Shown here: positions 12,328 to 23,126 of the stretch, piece by piece
Layout of the letters: the number at the start of each line of letters is the position of its first letter
Numbering within the stretch: the stretch's first letter is position 1
Assembly: GCF_037392515.1 (NCBI RefSeq)
Contig: NC_090295.1
Location: 16,325,001 to 16,389,000 of the forward strand
Source of the DNA: Haliotis asinina
Taxonomy: Eukaryota; Mollusca; Gastropoda; Lepetellida; Haliotidae
Length of the DNA: 64,000 nucleotides
Direction of reading: 5' to 3'
Translations under genes and position numbers: made by a program
Notes under the pieces: generated by a model
The model's input: only the letters and a program-made list of their open reading frames with translations
Told to the model about the DNA's origin: nothing
Databases searched by the model: none

Positions 12328-12550
12328 AAAGATTCGGGTTAGAATTGATCTTCAGTAACCCATGCATGGTGTAGCCGCCTAAACAGGATCAAGTGGTCAG
12401 GCTTGCTGACTGGGTTAACACATAGTATCCCATTTGCATTGATTAGTGGTCATACTGTTGATCACAGGATTGTCTGGTCCAGACTGTATTGTTTACAGAC
12501 AGCTGTCATATTGCTGGAATATTGAATGCTGAATGCATGAAGCAAAACTC
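12328..12550 (+). repeat. SINE family B
   Basis: GGGTTAGAATTGATCTTCAG, AGTGGTCAGGCTTGCTGAC, ATTGTCTGGTCCAGACTGTA, TTTACAGACAGCTGTCATAT and a TTGCTGGAATATTGAATGCT end give a nearly complete diverged copy. Confidence 0.8.
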
Positions 12551-12757
12551 ACAGTTAATAATCATCCTTGTTAACCTGACCCTACCTTTTCCACCTCAAC
12601 AAGGCACTGCTGGCCTGTACATTACAGTGAAGTCATTACAGATGTATGATGTTTCTAATAAGAAAATAATAATTATCATACATGGTGTCTACTCTTAATT
12701 TAAGCTATGGTAGTGTGTGGGCTAAGGGTAATTCTGTTATTTAACACACTGAACCTA

Positions 12758-12966
12758 TACAGGTTAGACTTTATTTGATGACCCACAAGAAGCACCATTG
12801 CCACTGTGTAGCCAGGAGTGCTGACTGGGTTGATGCATGTCATTGTGACCCAAAAGTGTTGATTGATGCTCATCATATCAATCTCTGGATTGTTGGTCCA
12901 GGCTTGATTATTTGATCAAACCACAGCTTTATGGATGGAGTATTGCCGAGTGTGGCATTAAACAAC
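12758..12966 (+). repeat. SINE family B
   Basis: The blocks TGCTGACTGGGTTGATGCAT, GATTGATGCTCATCATATCA, GGATTGTTGGTCCAGGCTTG and GGAGTATTGCCGAGTGTGGC match family B in order. It lies 200 bp after another copy in the same orientation. Confidence 0.75.
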
Positions 12967-13054
12967 AAGAAAAAACACAATACACTGGATGAAGGAGGAC
13001 AATTTTTAGTTTTATCATTATTTGGGTGGAGGTAGTCTGTCATGCAGACCCAGA

Positions 13055-13165
13055 ACCAAATATATCCATGAATGCTCATGCAAGTCCAGAAAATGTGGCA
13101 AGTCTTAGATTTCCACATTTCTGAGAAGGAAGAAAGTATCAGGACTTCTTTTCATTATATACGAG
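13055..13165 (+). repeat. Dispersed repeat family E, copy 1
   Basis: ATATATCCATGAATGCTCAT, GCAAGTCCAGAAAATGTGGC, AAGTCTTAGATTTCCAC and CTTCTTTTCATTATAT are shared with 20186-20285 and partly with 25160-25245. The class is unknown. Confidence 0.55.
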
Positions 13166-13185
13166 TATATATATATTTTCATTTT

Positions 13186-13250
13186 TTGTTGTTGTTTTTT
13201 TTATTTTTATTTTATTTTTTTATTTTTTTTTTATTTTTTTTTTTTTTAAG
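13186..13250 (+). repeat. T-rich low-complexity run
   Basis: About 65 bp of TTTTTATTTT-type sequence. Open frames through it are low-complexity Phe/Leu strings and not genes. Confidence 0.85.
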
Positions 13251-13370
13251 TAACTTTAATAATGATCAAATTGATTGCATTTACAAGGACCTGCCTAAGG
13301 GACATCAGGTCATCAGTGCTTGCAGCTGTATTAAAGGTAGAAGTAATTGCAGTTGCTGAAAATGGCACAC

Positions 13371-13565
13371 TGGACATCTGTCTGATGCTGTTCCCGAGCC
13401 ACAATATTTTCTCTTCTGCCCGGCCCTTTCTGCAGTGCCAAATCACTAAGTGAAGCAAGTCTAGATTTCCTCATGCTCAGGATCTCGAATCTCACAGGAG
13501 CTCCATTTCGGTTGAAAAGGATGATTGTTTCTATCACAGTTATGTATATTCAGAGAGCCTTAAGA
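13371..13565 (+). repeat. Dispersed repeat family C, most complete copy
   Basis: This copy shows the family in order: TTCCCGAGCCACAATATTTT, CTTCTGCCCGGCCC, TTTCTGCAGTGCCAAATCAC, TAAGTGAAGCAAGTCTAG, ATTTCCTCATG, CAGGAGCTCCATTTCGGTTG and TTATGTATATTCAGAGAGCC. It can serve as the reference copy in this window. Confidence 0.65.
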
Positions 13566-14544
13566 ATCATTGGTCTAAACCTCGTCCTCTACCCAGAGTT
13601 TCATTCAATAAAGTCATATTTCTACTACATTGTGATCAGTCTATGTTAAAGTATGGCAGTTGAGATCAAACAAGGGGACTCAGGTAGAAATTCTGCCAAC
13701 TTCAGTTCAACTACACTGTTAGGTCTCAATGTCCCATGTTTTTACAGCTCATTTCAAGCCTGATGGACATAACATAGCTGTAATAATCAAACAGACCCGT
13801 CAGTAAAGACTGTTAAAGCTGGAGGCAGTTGCTAAGACCTTTAATTGGCTGTTTACCAATTACTGTTATCAGCTTGGCAGGGTTGGAAAGAATGTGGCAG
13901 TTCTGCCTAACAATTATGGCGTGTGCGGCCAATGTTTTCTTGTGTCCCTGTGGTATGTTGTAATTGCCTGAACCTTCACAGGAGTAGTGGTGTTGGCTTT
14001 CTGTTCGTTACTCGCACAAGATAAGTCAGTTTGGGTTTGAGTTGTGCCCCTTGGAAAAAAAAGCAGTGGTTTGATCAAAAATTGAGGTCACTTTTGAAAG
14101 GAAATAAGTACTGTTAAGTTTTGAAAGTGATGGGACTGAAATTTAAAACGTTTATCTCATATCCTCCATTTAGTTTGTGCTGATAATCTCTTCAGAGTGT
14201 GTTTGATGCAGAGTTGAATAAAAATCTTGCTACATGTAATACTACTCACCTTGCTTCAGGTGCAAATATTTCTGAACTTGTTCTTGTCATAACATGCATA
14301 TTTATTGCTTGCTCTATCTTTGGATATTCATAGTTCAAAATTGAAAATGAATGTCAATTCATTTTAACAGGTAAAATTTAACAAGCTGGTGTTCAGGTTG
14401 AAAAAAAGCAAAGAGGAACTTCTTTAATTAGAGCAATGGCCATGGTAAACTTGTCAATAAATATGTAGCTTGTCACACTGAAGACCTAATTCAGGAGTCC
14501 CCCTTCCCCCCCCACCTCCCCCTTAGAATATCGCAAAAAGAGAC

Positions 14545-14606
14545 ATAAAAACTCACTCACTCACAAACTCACTCTCACTCTCACTCACTCACTCACTCAC
14601 TCACAT
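14545..14606 (+). repeat. (CACT)n microsatellite on a SINE tail
   Basis: ATATCGCAAAAAGAGACAT then ACTCACTCACTCAC and CTCACTCTCACTCACTC: the array follows a degraded family A 3' end and appears to have grown from its tail. Confidence 0.7.
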
Positions 14607-16090
14607 GGATCGAAAACACTGGATTGTTTTGTAGAGATTATTTATTTCACATAAGATAGCTCCATACATTGGAGTGGTTCAAAATGAAATTAACCCTATT
14701 AACTCACTTTGTGAGAACCTGTACCTTTTAAGGTCTAGAAACATTTGCCCAAACACAACCTTTAGTTAACAGACAGTGCATGAGATTTTCATGGCATGTG
14801 AACATGCCTCAGTGCATGGACCTCCCTACTTTTCATGACATTTGTGATATGGTGACAGGTTTGTATCTAAATTCATGACAGAATGATGAACATTGGATTT
14901 GATTCTTGATTGTTTAACAAAGGGGTGGGGTATTGTCACAGTGTTTAACCTTGTTAACCTTGTCATTTACAAACAGTTTTGGGGTATGTCTTGTAGCAGC
15001 TAACAAACTTTCAGGTCTCTTTCAGAAAACCCCTCAGATCTCTAATGACTAAATTTAGAAATTGAAAGTGTTTTGATTATTGTTTGAAAAAGATAAGAAT
15101 CTTCAGAAAGTATGTCAATATTTTCCCCAATTAAAATTTGATACTCTGCAAAGTTGCAGACACAGCTAGTCTACTTCAGATGTGAGTTAAAGTGCACAGA
15201 AGGTGCTGTTGCTGTTCTGTAATTATCTTTTCTTGAACATTTTGTGAAAGAAAACTGAACAATACTTATTTTCCAAAAAAACAAGTTTATCCATACAATT
15301 CATTCCCAAAATGAGTGATTCCAGACACAAATATATGCTGAACACAAAATGTTTTATTCACATTTTGGGGTTATTTCTTGGTTTCTGGAACTTCATTCTA
15401 GATGTTTGAAGTGTATAAAAATATTTTTATGATCATAACTTCTTTTGTTCAGTATAGGTATCCCAGCAGCCTTTGCTTGATCATTTGGTCTGACCTTGTA
15501 ACTTGTTTGAGGTGTGTCATTATTGACTAGGACCATGGGGTATTATCAGTATACCAGTATACTAGTATATGTTTTCAAAGGATACCTACTGAAATATGAA
15601 GCTGATAACTGAAAGACTGGATAGGAGGGTATCTGAAGTTATCTCCATGGTTTAAGTTAAAATCTACACTGAGTTCCACTCACAACTGATATTTCCCTTC
15701 ATAAGTACCTGACAAAATGGCGTAAATCGTGTAAGAAGTATTATATGATCCCTAACTGTACAACTATATTTGGAGATTGATATTGTAAGAATCATAATAT
15801 GTTTATTTTTGGGGCCTTAGCATCAAGTATCAGTTAGTACTAACAGTCACTAGCTATGAAACCCCAGCTCCCAATATATTACAATATGTTTCACAATGTT
15901 TCACAGGACAGTGTTCTTTTCCTAGATTTGGTTAAAATAGAATTAACGTGCAATCAACAGAAATATATATATTAAATTTGTAGTTGAATTACAGATTACT
16001 GCCCATACAACTGTCATCCCAAACATAACAGAACACTATTTCAGCTGCTCTGGGATGATCAAATTAGCTCAGATGAAAACTGGGAAGTGT

Positions 16091-16246
16091 GCTAGCCAGG
16101 TGGTTGAAGCTTTTTTGTCCTGCCGAAGATAGGGTTCAATTTCCCATGTGGATAGAATGTGTGTAGCTCATTTCTGGTGTCCTCTGCCATAATATTCCTG
16201 GAATATTGCTAAAAGTGGCAAAAAACTAAATTCACCCACTCACCTC
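16091..16246 (+). repeat. SINE family A
   Basis: GCTAGCCAGGTGGTTGAAGC head, GGGTTCAATTTCCCATGTGG B-box region, TGTAGCTCATTTCTGGTGTC, TTCCTGGAATATTGCTAAAA and CACCCACTCACC tail. Complete, moderately diverged. Confidence 0.8.
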
Positions 16247-16609
16247 TACTGTGGGCTTTGGGAAAAATGGAATGCTGTCAAAAAACTGATGCAACACCAC
16301 TCATTGATCTTTAAGATATGGAGGTTCGAGGTGTCTCCTGGCCCATGTGTTTTGTGCATCAGGCCCTTTTCTAGACTTATACCAGAATTTTTAGGATCAC
16401 CATTTGGTATTCTTCCTGGGACAAGGGATGATGTTTAGAAAAATGTATTATGAATAAATATGACTGTTGTCATATTGTCCTTTTCTGCCTCAATTACGTC
16501 TGGGTTGCAGTTAGGCTGAGCCTAACTTAAGTCGTTAACCCTAACCCTGACAAAAGTGCTTGTCTTATTTAAGCTATAATAGTCTGTAGGTCTGTTATAG
16601 AGTAGCAGT

Positions 16610-16690
16610 ATTTTTATTATAGGATATTATATAGGGCATATATCTACGCAACTAGTACATGGTTAAGACGCTGGTATTTTTCTTTCAGTC
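16610..16690 (+). repeat. Dispersed repeat family D, copy 2
   Basis: TTATTATAGGATATTATATAG, CATATATCTACGCAACTAGT and ACATGGTTAAGACGCTGGTA match the copy at 8788. It abuts the 74-bp tandem array, so the array may have arisen at its 3' boundary. Confidence 0.5.
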
Positions 16691-16709
16691 AGTGGATAAC
16701 AATCTCAAC

Positions 16710-17545
16710 GGCTACATCATATTATCAATCAGAACTTTCTGGGGATCATATAACTCTTGCAATGACTCGCCCACAATCTCAACTGCAGCGTCATATTATC
16801 AATCAGAACTTTCTGGGGATCATATAACTCTTGCAATGACTCGCCCACAATCTCAACTGCAGCATCATATTATCAATCAGAACTTTCTGGGGATCATATA
16901 ACTCTTGCAATGACTCGCCCACAATCTCAACTGCAGCATCATATTATCAATCAGAACTTTCTGGGGATCATATAACTCTTGCAATGACTCGCCCACAATC
17001 TCAACTGCAGCATCATATTATCAATCAGAACTTTCTGGGGATCATATAACTCTTGCAATGACTCGCCCACAATCTCGACGGCTACATCATATTATCAATC
17101 AGAACTTTCTGGGGATCATATAACTCTTGCAATGACTTGCCCACAATCTCAACGGCTGCATCATATTATCAATCAGAACTTTCTGGGGATCATATAACTC
17201 TTGCAATGACTTGCCCACAATCTCAACGGCTGCATCATATTATCAATCAGAACTTTCTGGGGATCATATAACTCTTGCAATGACTTGCCCACAATCTCGA
17301 CGGCTACATCATATTATCAATCAGAACTTTCTGGGGATCATATAACTCTTGCAATGACTTGCCCACAATCTCAACGGCTACATTATATTATCAATCAGAA
17401 CTTTCTAGGGATCATATAACTCTTGCAATGACTCGCCCACAATCTCAACGGCTACATCATGTTATCAATCAGAACTTTCTGGGGATCATATAACTCATGC
17501 AATGACTCGCCCACAATCTCAACGGGTACATTATATTATCAATGA
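16710..17545 (+). repeat. 74-bp minisatellite, about 11 copies
   Basis: The unit runs CATCATATTATCAATCAGAA, CTTTCTGGGGATCATATAAC, TCTTGCAATGACTCGCCCAC, AATCTCAACTGCAG and repeats every 74 bp from about 16714 to 17528 with a partial last copy. Two sub-types occur, one ending in CAACTGCAG (early copies) and one ending in CRACGGCTAC or CAACGGCTGC (later copies), and ACTCGCCC/ACTTGCCC variants cluster. This pattern indicates successive local expansions. The period is not a multiple of three. Confidence 0.95.
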
Positions 17546-17614
17546 CAAAACTTATCACTTATCAATGACTTATTGCGACTTTCTCATCCTTACTTGTATA
17601 TGAAAATCCATGTG

Positions 17615-17815
17615 TGTCCAGGACCCTTACCTGTCATAAAAGGCGATTAATGGGATCAAGTGGTCAGGCTCATTGACTTCATTGACACATGTCAGATATC
17701 CCAACTGTGTAGATTGATGCTTATGATGTTTATCACTGGATTGTGTAGTCCAGATGTGATTATTTACCGACTGCTGCCATGTTGTTGGAATGTTGCGGTA
17801 TTTTTGGCATTAAAC
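17615..17815 (+). repeat. SINE family B
   Basis: CATAAAAGGCGATTAATGGG, AGTGGTCAGGCTCATTGACT, GACACATGTC, GATTGATGCTTATGATG, CACTGGATTGTGTAGTCCAG and a TTGTTGGAATGTTGCGG end give a near-complete copy. Confidence 0.8.
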
Positions 17816-17912
17816 AACAAACAAACAAAAAGTATGTCCAGGATACTTTAACAAGTATACAAAAAAAATAAACAAATTTCTAAATGTGTTCAGAATGTAG
17901 TTAAGAATCAGG

Positions 17913-17944
17913 CTTAACCCTAACCCTAACCCTAACCCTAACCC
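17913..17944 (+). repeat. Interstitial telomere-like repeat
   Basis: About five perfect CCCTAA units (the TTAGGG-type metazoan telomere repeat on the other strand). A shorter, two-unit CCCTAACCCTGA stretch occurs at about 16531. The array is too short to be a chromosome end and sits in an intron. Confidence 0.9.
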
Positions 17945-18769
17945 ATATTTAATTGTCAGTTCATATAAGAAAGTAATGTCTATATTGTGTTTATTTATTG
18001 CGAAATAAGATGTCATAAATCTTCACTCTTCATTGTTATGTACCAACCCTGCCTACATCAAGGTACATATCCGGTTTGAATAAAACTGACATCTTTGTCA
18101 TACATTTAGTGACCTGCTCACATTCCGGCACACCTACGTGTCCCCCATACTTCTTCCTGACAGGATGCAAGACATCAGCTGAACACCCTTCACCTTCACA
18201 AATGTTGGGGTGTCTTTCAGAGAGTCGGGGCAAACAAACCTGTAAAGACGGGTGTTGGCTAATGAGGCAGGATAAACCATCTGTCATAATAGTCCCTGAA
18301 ATGGACATACACTGGTGATGGTTGAACTAGTGATTAGCTTGTATAGCTGAAACGTATTCGTCGTGGTATTTTGTTGAAATATGTGTATATACAACACTAT
18401 CAAAATGGTTTGTGGATGTAATGATCTCATAAAATTATGTTTTGAATTTAGTATAACAAATTGTGTTTGATTTATGAGTTTCAGTGTTTAATGTCAGACA
18501 AAATTACTTTGGCCATGCAACTTCCAGCAAATCACTGTTAAGAGTTGCCTCCCTTATCTATTACGATCTGCTGATCATGGGTTCAAATCCCATATTTGCT
18601 CCTACTTTGATCTTTGTCTTTTCAACCACCTCTATTATCTGGTAAACATAGCACCTGTCCGGAGAGCATGATGCCGCATAATCCATATTAAGTCTTACAA
18701 CACAGTGGACATGGACTGCAGTCTGGACATGTACTGAGAGCCACCCACACTCATGCAGATTGACTGATT

Positions 18770-18926
18770 GGCTGGTTGGTTGAATTTAGTTTTGTGTTGC
18801 TTTTAGCATTATCACAGCAGGGACACCAGAAATGGGGTTCACACATTGTGCCCATGCGGGGAATCGAACCCATGTCTTCAGCATGATGAGTGAACACTTT
18901 AACCACTAAACTACCCAACTGCCCCT
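18770..18926 (-). repeat. SINE family A, reverse
   Basis: TTTAGTTTTGTGTTGCTTTT, AGGGACACCAGAAATGGGGT, TTCACACATTGTGCCCATGC, GGGGAATCGAACCCATG and CACTAAACTACCCAACTGCC are the reverse of family A from tail to tRNA-like head. Confidence 0.85.
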
Positions 18927-19309
18927 CACACGCACATACGCATATCAAGTTGAAAATTAAAAGATGGTGTGAGTACAAGTACACTTGCTCTCGCTCTCTC
19001 ATTCTCTCTTATTTTCACATATTCACATACTTTTTCACAAACTCAAGTGTATGCAATAGGCTACAAAATGTTATGTAAACCCCATTTATCCTAACCTCAT
19101 CTTGGTTGCTTGACATGGTGTTGTTTATCTTTGAATTCATGACCTGTCTGTTCCAGTCAGTATAGCCCTCCATTTACAGAGTTTGGTCCCTTAGGCATGC
19201 CACGATCCGATAATCATGGGTTCGTTTCCCAGCCCTTAATCCATGGGTCGTGATCATCCTTCTTGAGCCTAACCCTGATAGTTAACATCAACGTCCTTTA
19301 TCTCATCAG

Positions 19310-19405
19310 GTGAGGACCATTTTCTTGTGTCCCCCCACCCCCCCCCCGTGATATCGCTGGAATATTGCTAAAAGCGATGTAAAACCAAACTCACTCACTC
19401 ACTCA
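19310..19405 (+). repeat. SINE family A, 3' half
   Basis: TTCTTGTGTCCCCCCACCCC, GTGATATCGCTGGAATATTG, CTAAAAGCGATGTAAAACCA and CTCACTCACTCACTC. The sequence before it (19195-19300) has a different tRNA-like box, ATCATGGGTTCGTTTCCCAG, suggesting a composite of two heads. Confidence 0.7.
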
Positions 19406-19420
19406 TTACCTCATCAGTGG

Positions 19421-19632
19421 GGTGGTAGGGTAGCCTAGTGGTTGAAGCATTCACTATTCACAGCAAAGACTCAGGTTCTATTCTCCACAGTGCTACATTG
19501 TGGGCCTAATTTCTTGTATCCCCTACCATAATGTTGCTGAAATATTGGCATGAAAGTATTTACTCGACTCTATTTACACAGACCACCATATAGCTGAAAT
19601 ATTGATGAGTGTGGCATAAAGCATAAAGCTCA
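19421..19632 (+). repeat. SINE A copy followed by a family B 3' fragment
   Basis: GGTAGGGTAGCCTAGTGGTT and ACTCAGGTTCTATTCTCCAC form a family A head, with a degraded 3' end at about 19556. At 19582 a short family B end (CCACCATATAGCTGAAATAT, GAGTGTGGCATAAAGC) follows. Confidence 0.65.
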
Positions 19633-20185
19633 GGGTCATTGTGGGAAAGATGAAATACTGTCACAAACAGCTACAACTCTGCTCTTTGATCTTTTAGATA
19701 CAGAGCAGTCTCCCAGGCATCTATGCCATCTGATGACTATTGTTCCACTTCACTCACAACCCTACCCAGATAAACCCTCACCCATTGTGTTCCCCAGTCT
19801 GGTGAGGTGTGAACCATTGCAGTATATAGAATCCATAGTCAGTATGTCGCTGTCAGTGAGTTGAAGGGTGAATGGGTTATTGCTGGGTCGGAGGGGAAGG
19901 TGTATTTGATATGTAAATTTACCACGGTAATGATAATTGAAGACGGAGAAGGGATATAACGTAGGTAAATTTCGCATAATGATGGTTTCAGGGTAAGTGG
20001 GTCACTTTAATGAAAGCGTGTGTTTGTTGTCTACCAAGTGTGTTGTGTTTGTAAAAGTAAATATTTCTTCAGTGTTTATGTTCATATTGGATAATTGGAG
20101 CCAGGCCACTTTAAGCTGTGAAAGTACACAGTGGTTGCTTAGTGCTGAATGTTGAAGCTTTGTAGTAGGTCATACAGATTCTGCT

Positions 20186-20285
20186 GCAAATATATCCGAG
20201 AAAGCTCATGCAAGTCTACGTAATGTGGCAAGTCTAGATTTCCACTGAAGAAAGCCTTAAGGCTTCTTTTCATTATATTTTATTT
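20186..20285 (+). repeat. Dispersed repeat family E, copy 2
   Basis: AATATATCCGAGAAAGCTCA, TGCAAGTCTACGTAATGTGG and GCTTCTTTTCATTATATTTT match 13055-13165. Confidence 0.55.
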
Positions 20286-20550
20286 TTTACTATGAGCTTT
20301 TTTCTGTAGAATATGTTCATTTCAGAGACAAGTTATTAATCTAGCTTTAGAGCTGTTTCTCTAAACGTTCAAATCTCAGGAAAGCTGGTGCTTTTTAGTT
20401 AGACAGATCCACTTGTCTGGCCTTGGAGTTGCATGCCTCTGGAGGTTCAATACTTATAGATTTCAACAGAGTGATAGGTGTATAGACCTCCTTCACTTGA
20501 GGCTGTCATCCTACATCAAGTAGACACTGGCATTTAACCCAACTCACTCA

Positions 20551-20642
20551 CTCAATGTTTGAAGCCCGTTTCTGGTGTTCCCTGTTGTGATGTTGCTTGA
20601 ATACTGCTAAAAGTGATGTAAAACTTGCTCACTCATTCACTC
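20551..20642 (+). repeat. SINE family A, 3' fragment
   Basis: GAAGCCCGTTTCTGGTGTTC, GTTGCTTGAATACTGCTAAA and GTGATGTAAAACTTGCTCAC; the head is missing. Confidence 0.7.
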
Positions 20643-22239
20643 TAAACCTAATACAGTCATATTGACAAATGTATTGCAAAGTGAAGATGAACATTCTAAA
20701 AATAACAAGGAAAGCAAAATGAAATAAAAGGCAAGGTCAAGAAACAAAGATCTGCACAAGACTGTGTTATGAATTCCTGATATGAAAAATACTTGCACCT
20801 TAGTCAAATTTCAAGTTAATTGTACAAGTATGGCATACCACCATTAGGCCATCGCGCCAGAGGTCAGTGTTGAGCAAGGAAGCAGGTTCATGTGTAACTC
20901 TCCTTGTGGAAATAATCTGAAAAACAAACAATTACCAGTAATGGTGGGCTATTAATACAGTTGCTGTAGCGGACATGCTGTGCGGCCAGCTGGTGACTCC
21001 TACATTCCTACATTTCGCTTACTTCAGAGGATAAACCTTCAGAGCTAGAGCTTCTACAACAAGGATGTTAGGTACTGTGAATGTTGCATGCATCAGATCT
21101 ATTAGGCAAATAGATGACTATATCTTGTCAATGTCATGATTTTCGCTGTTGAGCATAGGTAAGTTTCACTTCCTTTCAGGATGCACATTTATTCCTTTCA
21201 ATATGACAGCAGTTGTCTTGTGCTTACTGACTACTAAATTACCATGGGGGCATTCATTATGAGAATAATTATTGTCTCACATGAAGTTTTAAGAATATAT
21301 TTGTCATGAGTGGAATGGCTTTACATTTATTAACAGGACGAAGCTCCATTTGTAAAGGGAAGCCAGTTTCGAGATTATTTTTTTATTTGTTCTTTCAATT
21401 ATTGTTCAGGCTTTTCATTTGCGTTTTCTCACAGTATGATGTGTAAATCCATAATATCTCCCAGTAAAGAAATGGTACAACTCTGAAAGGCAACCATAGA
21501 GGTAGAAAGTTTCTAAAGCTATTGAGTTACGGCTTTGTGTTTGACACACTTCAATGTGAATCTCGAAACGACTAGGCTGTCGACAGCCTGTAGGGTTGTG
21601 ATCGTTCTGCACTGAGGAGGAAATGTACATGATATGTACATAATTTGTACATAATCATAGACCGAGTAGACCAGCTTGTACATAGCGGGCATGGGAGACA
21701 CTTTCTCATCAAAGTGCCAGTAAATGGCTTGTGTTTCAGCCCGTGGAATATTCACACATCACAACAGGTTGGTCAAGTCTGTATTTGTATGGTACAGGCT
21801 GGATAATGGTCGTATCTATTTCAGTACTGTTACACAAAAAGGCATTTGTTATCTCTATCACTCATATTTTTAAAAGCCCTCTTATTAAAATGTCATTTAC
21901 ATTTGAGGATATAATCATCATCTATTTTATGTGCATGAGCTGCTAATGAGGCATCAAGGCCATGACGAAACGCGTCTTCCATCCAGGGTGTGTCAATATA
22001 AGCAACTGTTTTCCAAGCATGTATCTGTTTAATATTATTTAGATAAACCTTAAGAAAAATCAGCTGGACTGCATTAAACTTTTGCATTTTTGATGATTTC
22101 AATTCCATCGAAATTGACTTTTGTCACTACTGGTTGGTAGTGTTCATCATGATTTTTGTTATTGTTGCATCAGCATCGACACCATCATCATCGTCACCGT
22201 CACAACACAGATATTTTCCCCAGATGTCATAGTGATATC

Positions 22240-22385
22240 ATGCAGGTAACCAAACGTACGCTCATCACACCAAAGACACGGGTTTGATTCCCCAGTGGGT
22301 ACTATATGTGACGCCCATTTCTGGTGTCCCTTGCTGTGATATTGCTGGAATATTGCTAAAAGCAGCATACAACTAAACCCACCCA
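22240..22385 (+). repeat. SINE family A
   Basis: CGCTCATCACACCAAAGACA, CGGGTTTGATTCCCCAGTGG, CCATTTCTGGTGTCCCTTGC, TATTGCTGGAATATTGCTAA and AACTAAACCCACCC. The head is diverged. Confidence 0.8.
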
Positions 22386-22654
22386 TAATGCTTTTTTTAT
22401 GTATGTATTTTCAAACTAAACAAATACTATCGAGGTCAGGTTTTCTGTTTTATATCATTACCTATCTGCCACAACACAGCACACTAGGGAAATAATTGAT
22501 TGCTGTGTGTCCATTGTATTTGTGTGGAATTGCACCTGTCGCTGCAGTAAAATATTGATTATTCTATGGTGAATGTGCATGACATTTACTAACTGTGTAC
22601 AATATGTCATGCCGCACACGCCCAGCATCCATACTTACTCTCATAAAAAGGTGT

Positions 22655-22799
22655 ATAGGGTAGCCTAGTGGTTAAACCCTGAGGTCATGGGTTTGATTCC
22701 CCACATGGGTACGATGTGTTAAGTCCATTTCTGGTGTCCCGTGCTGTGATACTGCTGGAATATTGCTAAAGGCAGCATGAAACTAAAGTCACTCACTCA
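22655..22799 (+). repeat. SINE family A
   Basis: GGGTAGCCTAGTGGTTAAAC, then a short internal deletion, GGGTTTGATTCCCCACATGG, CCATTTCTGGTGTCCCGTGC, TGCTGGAATATTGCTAAAGG and CACTCACTC. Confidence 0.85.
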
Positions 22800-23002
22800 T
22801 AAAAAGAGTGACAATTATTGTATCAATAATTGTTGATCATGGATTATCACCCCAGAGCATGTAATGCTGGGCATATAGTCGTCTCCCAACATATATATCT
22901 ACATAATATTTCTTCACTTGATTGATGTTTCATGATGTTTGCATTGAGGTCCGTGTGTCAACTGATGTTTTTCGCTATTTATGGTAATACCATCCACTCT
23001 TC

Positions 23003-23126
23003 ATACTGAAGACGTGGGTTCGATTCCCCACATGGGTACAGTGTGTGAAGCTCATTTCCGGTGTCCCCTGCCGTGATATTGCTGGAATGTTGCTAAAAAT
23101 GATGTAAAACTTTTCACTCACTCACT
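23003..23126 (+). repeat. SINE family A, 5'-truncated
   Basis: Begins at GAAGACGTGGGTTCGATTCC and continues CATGGGTACAGTGTGTGAAG, CTCATTTCCGGTGTCCCCTG, TATTGCTGGAATGTTGCTAA and TCACTCACTCAC. Confidence 0.8.

Noticed and set aside
18036-18318. Cysteine-rich open frames on both strands
   Set aside because: Composition looked coding-like (Cys spacing), but both strands are equally open, no splice sites frame it, and no family was recognised.
18560-18610. Possible tRNA gene (GGGTTCAAATCCCA T-arm)
   Set aside because: A T-arm-like hairpin and B-box are present but no acceptor stem or D-arm could be paired; more likely a tRNA-derived SINE fragment.
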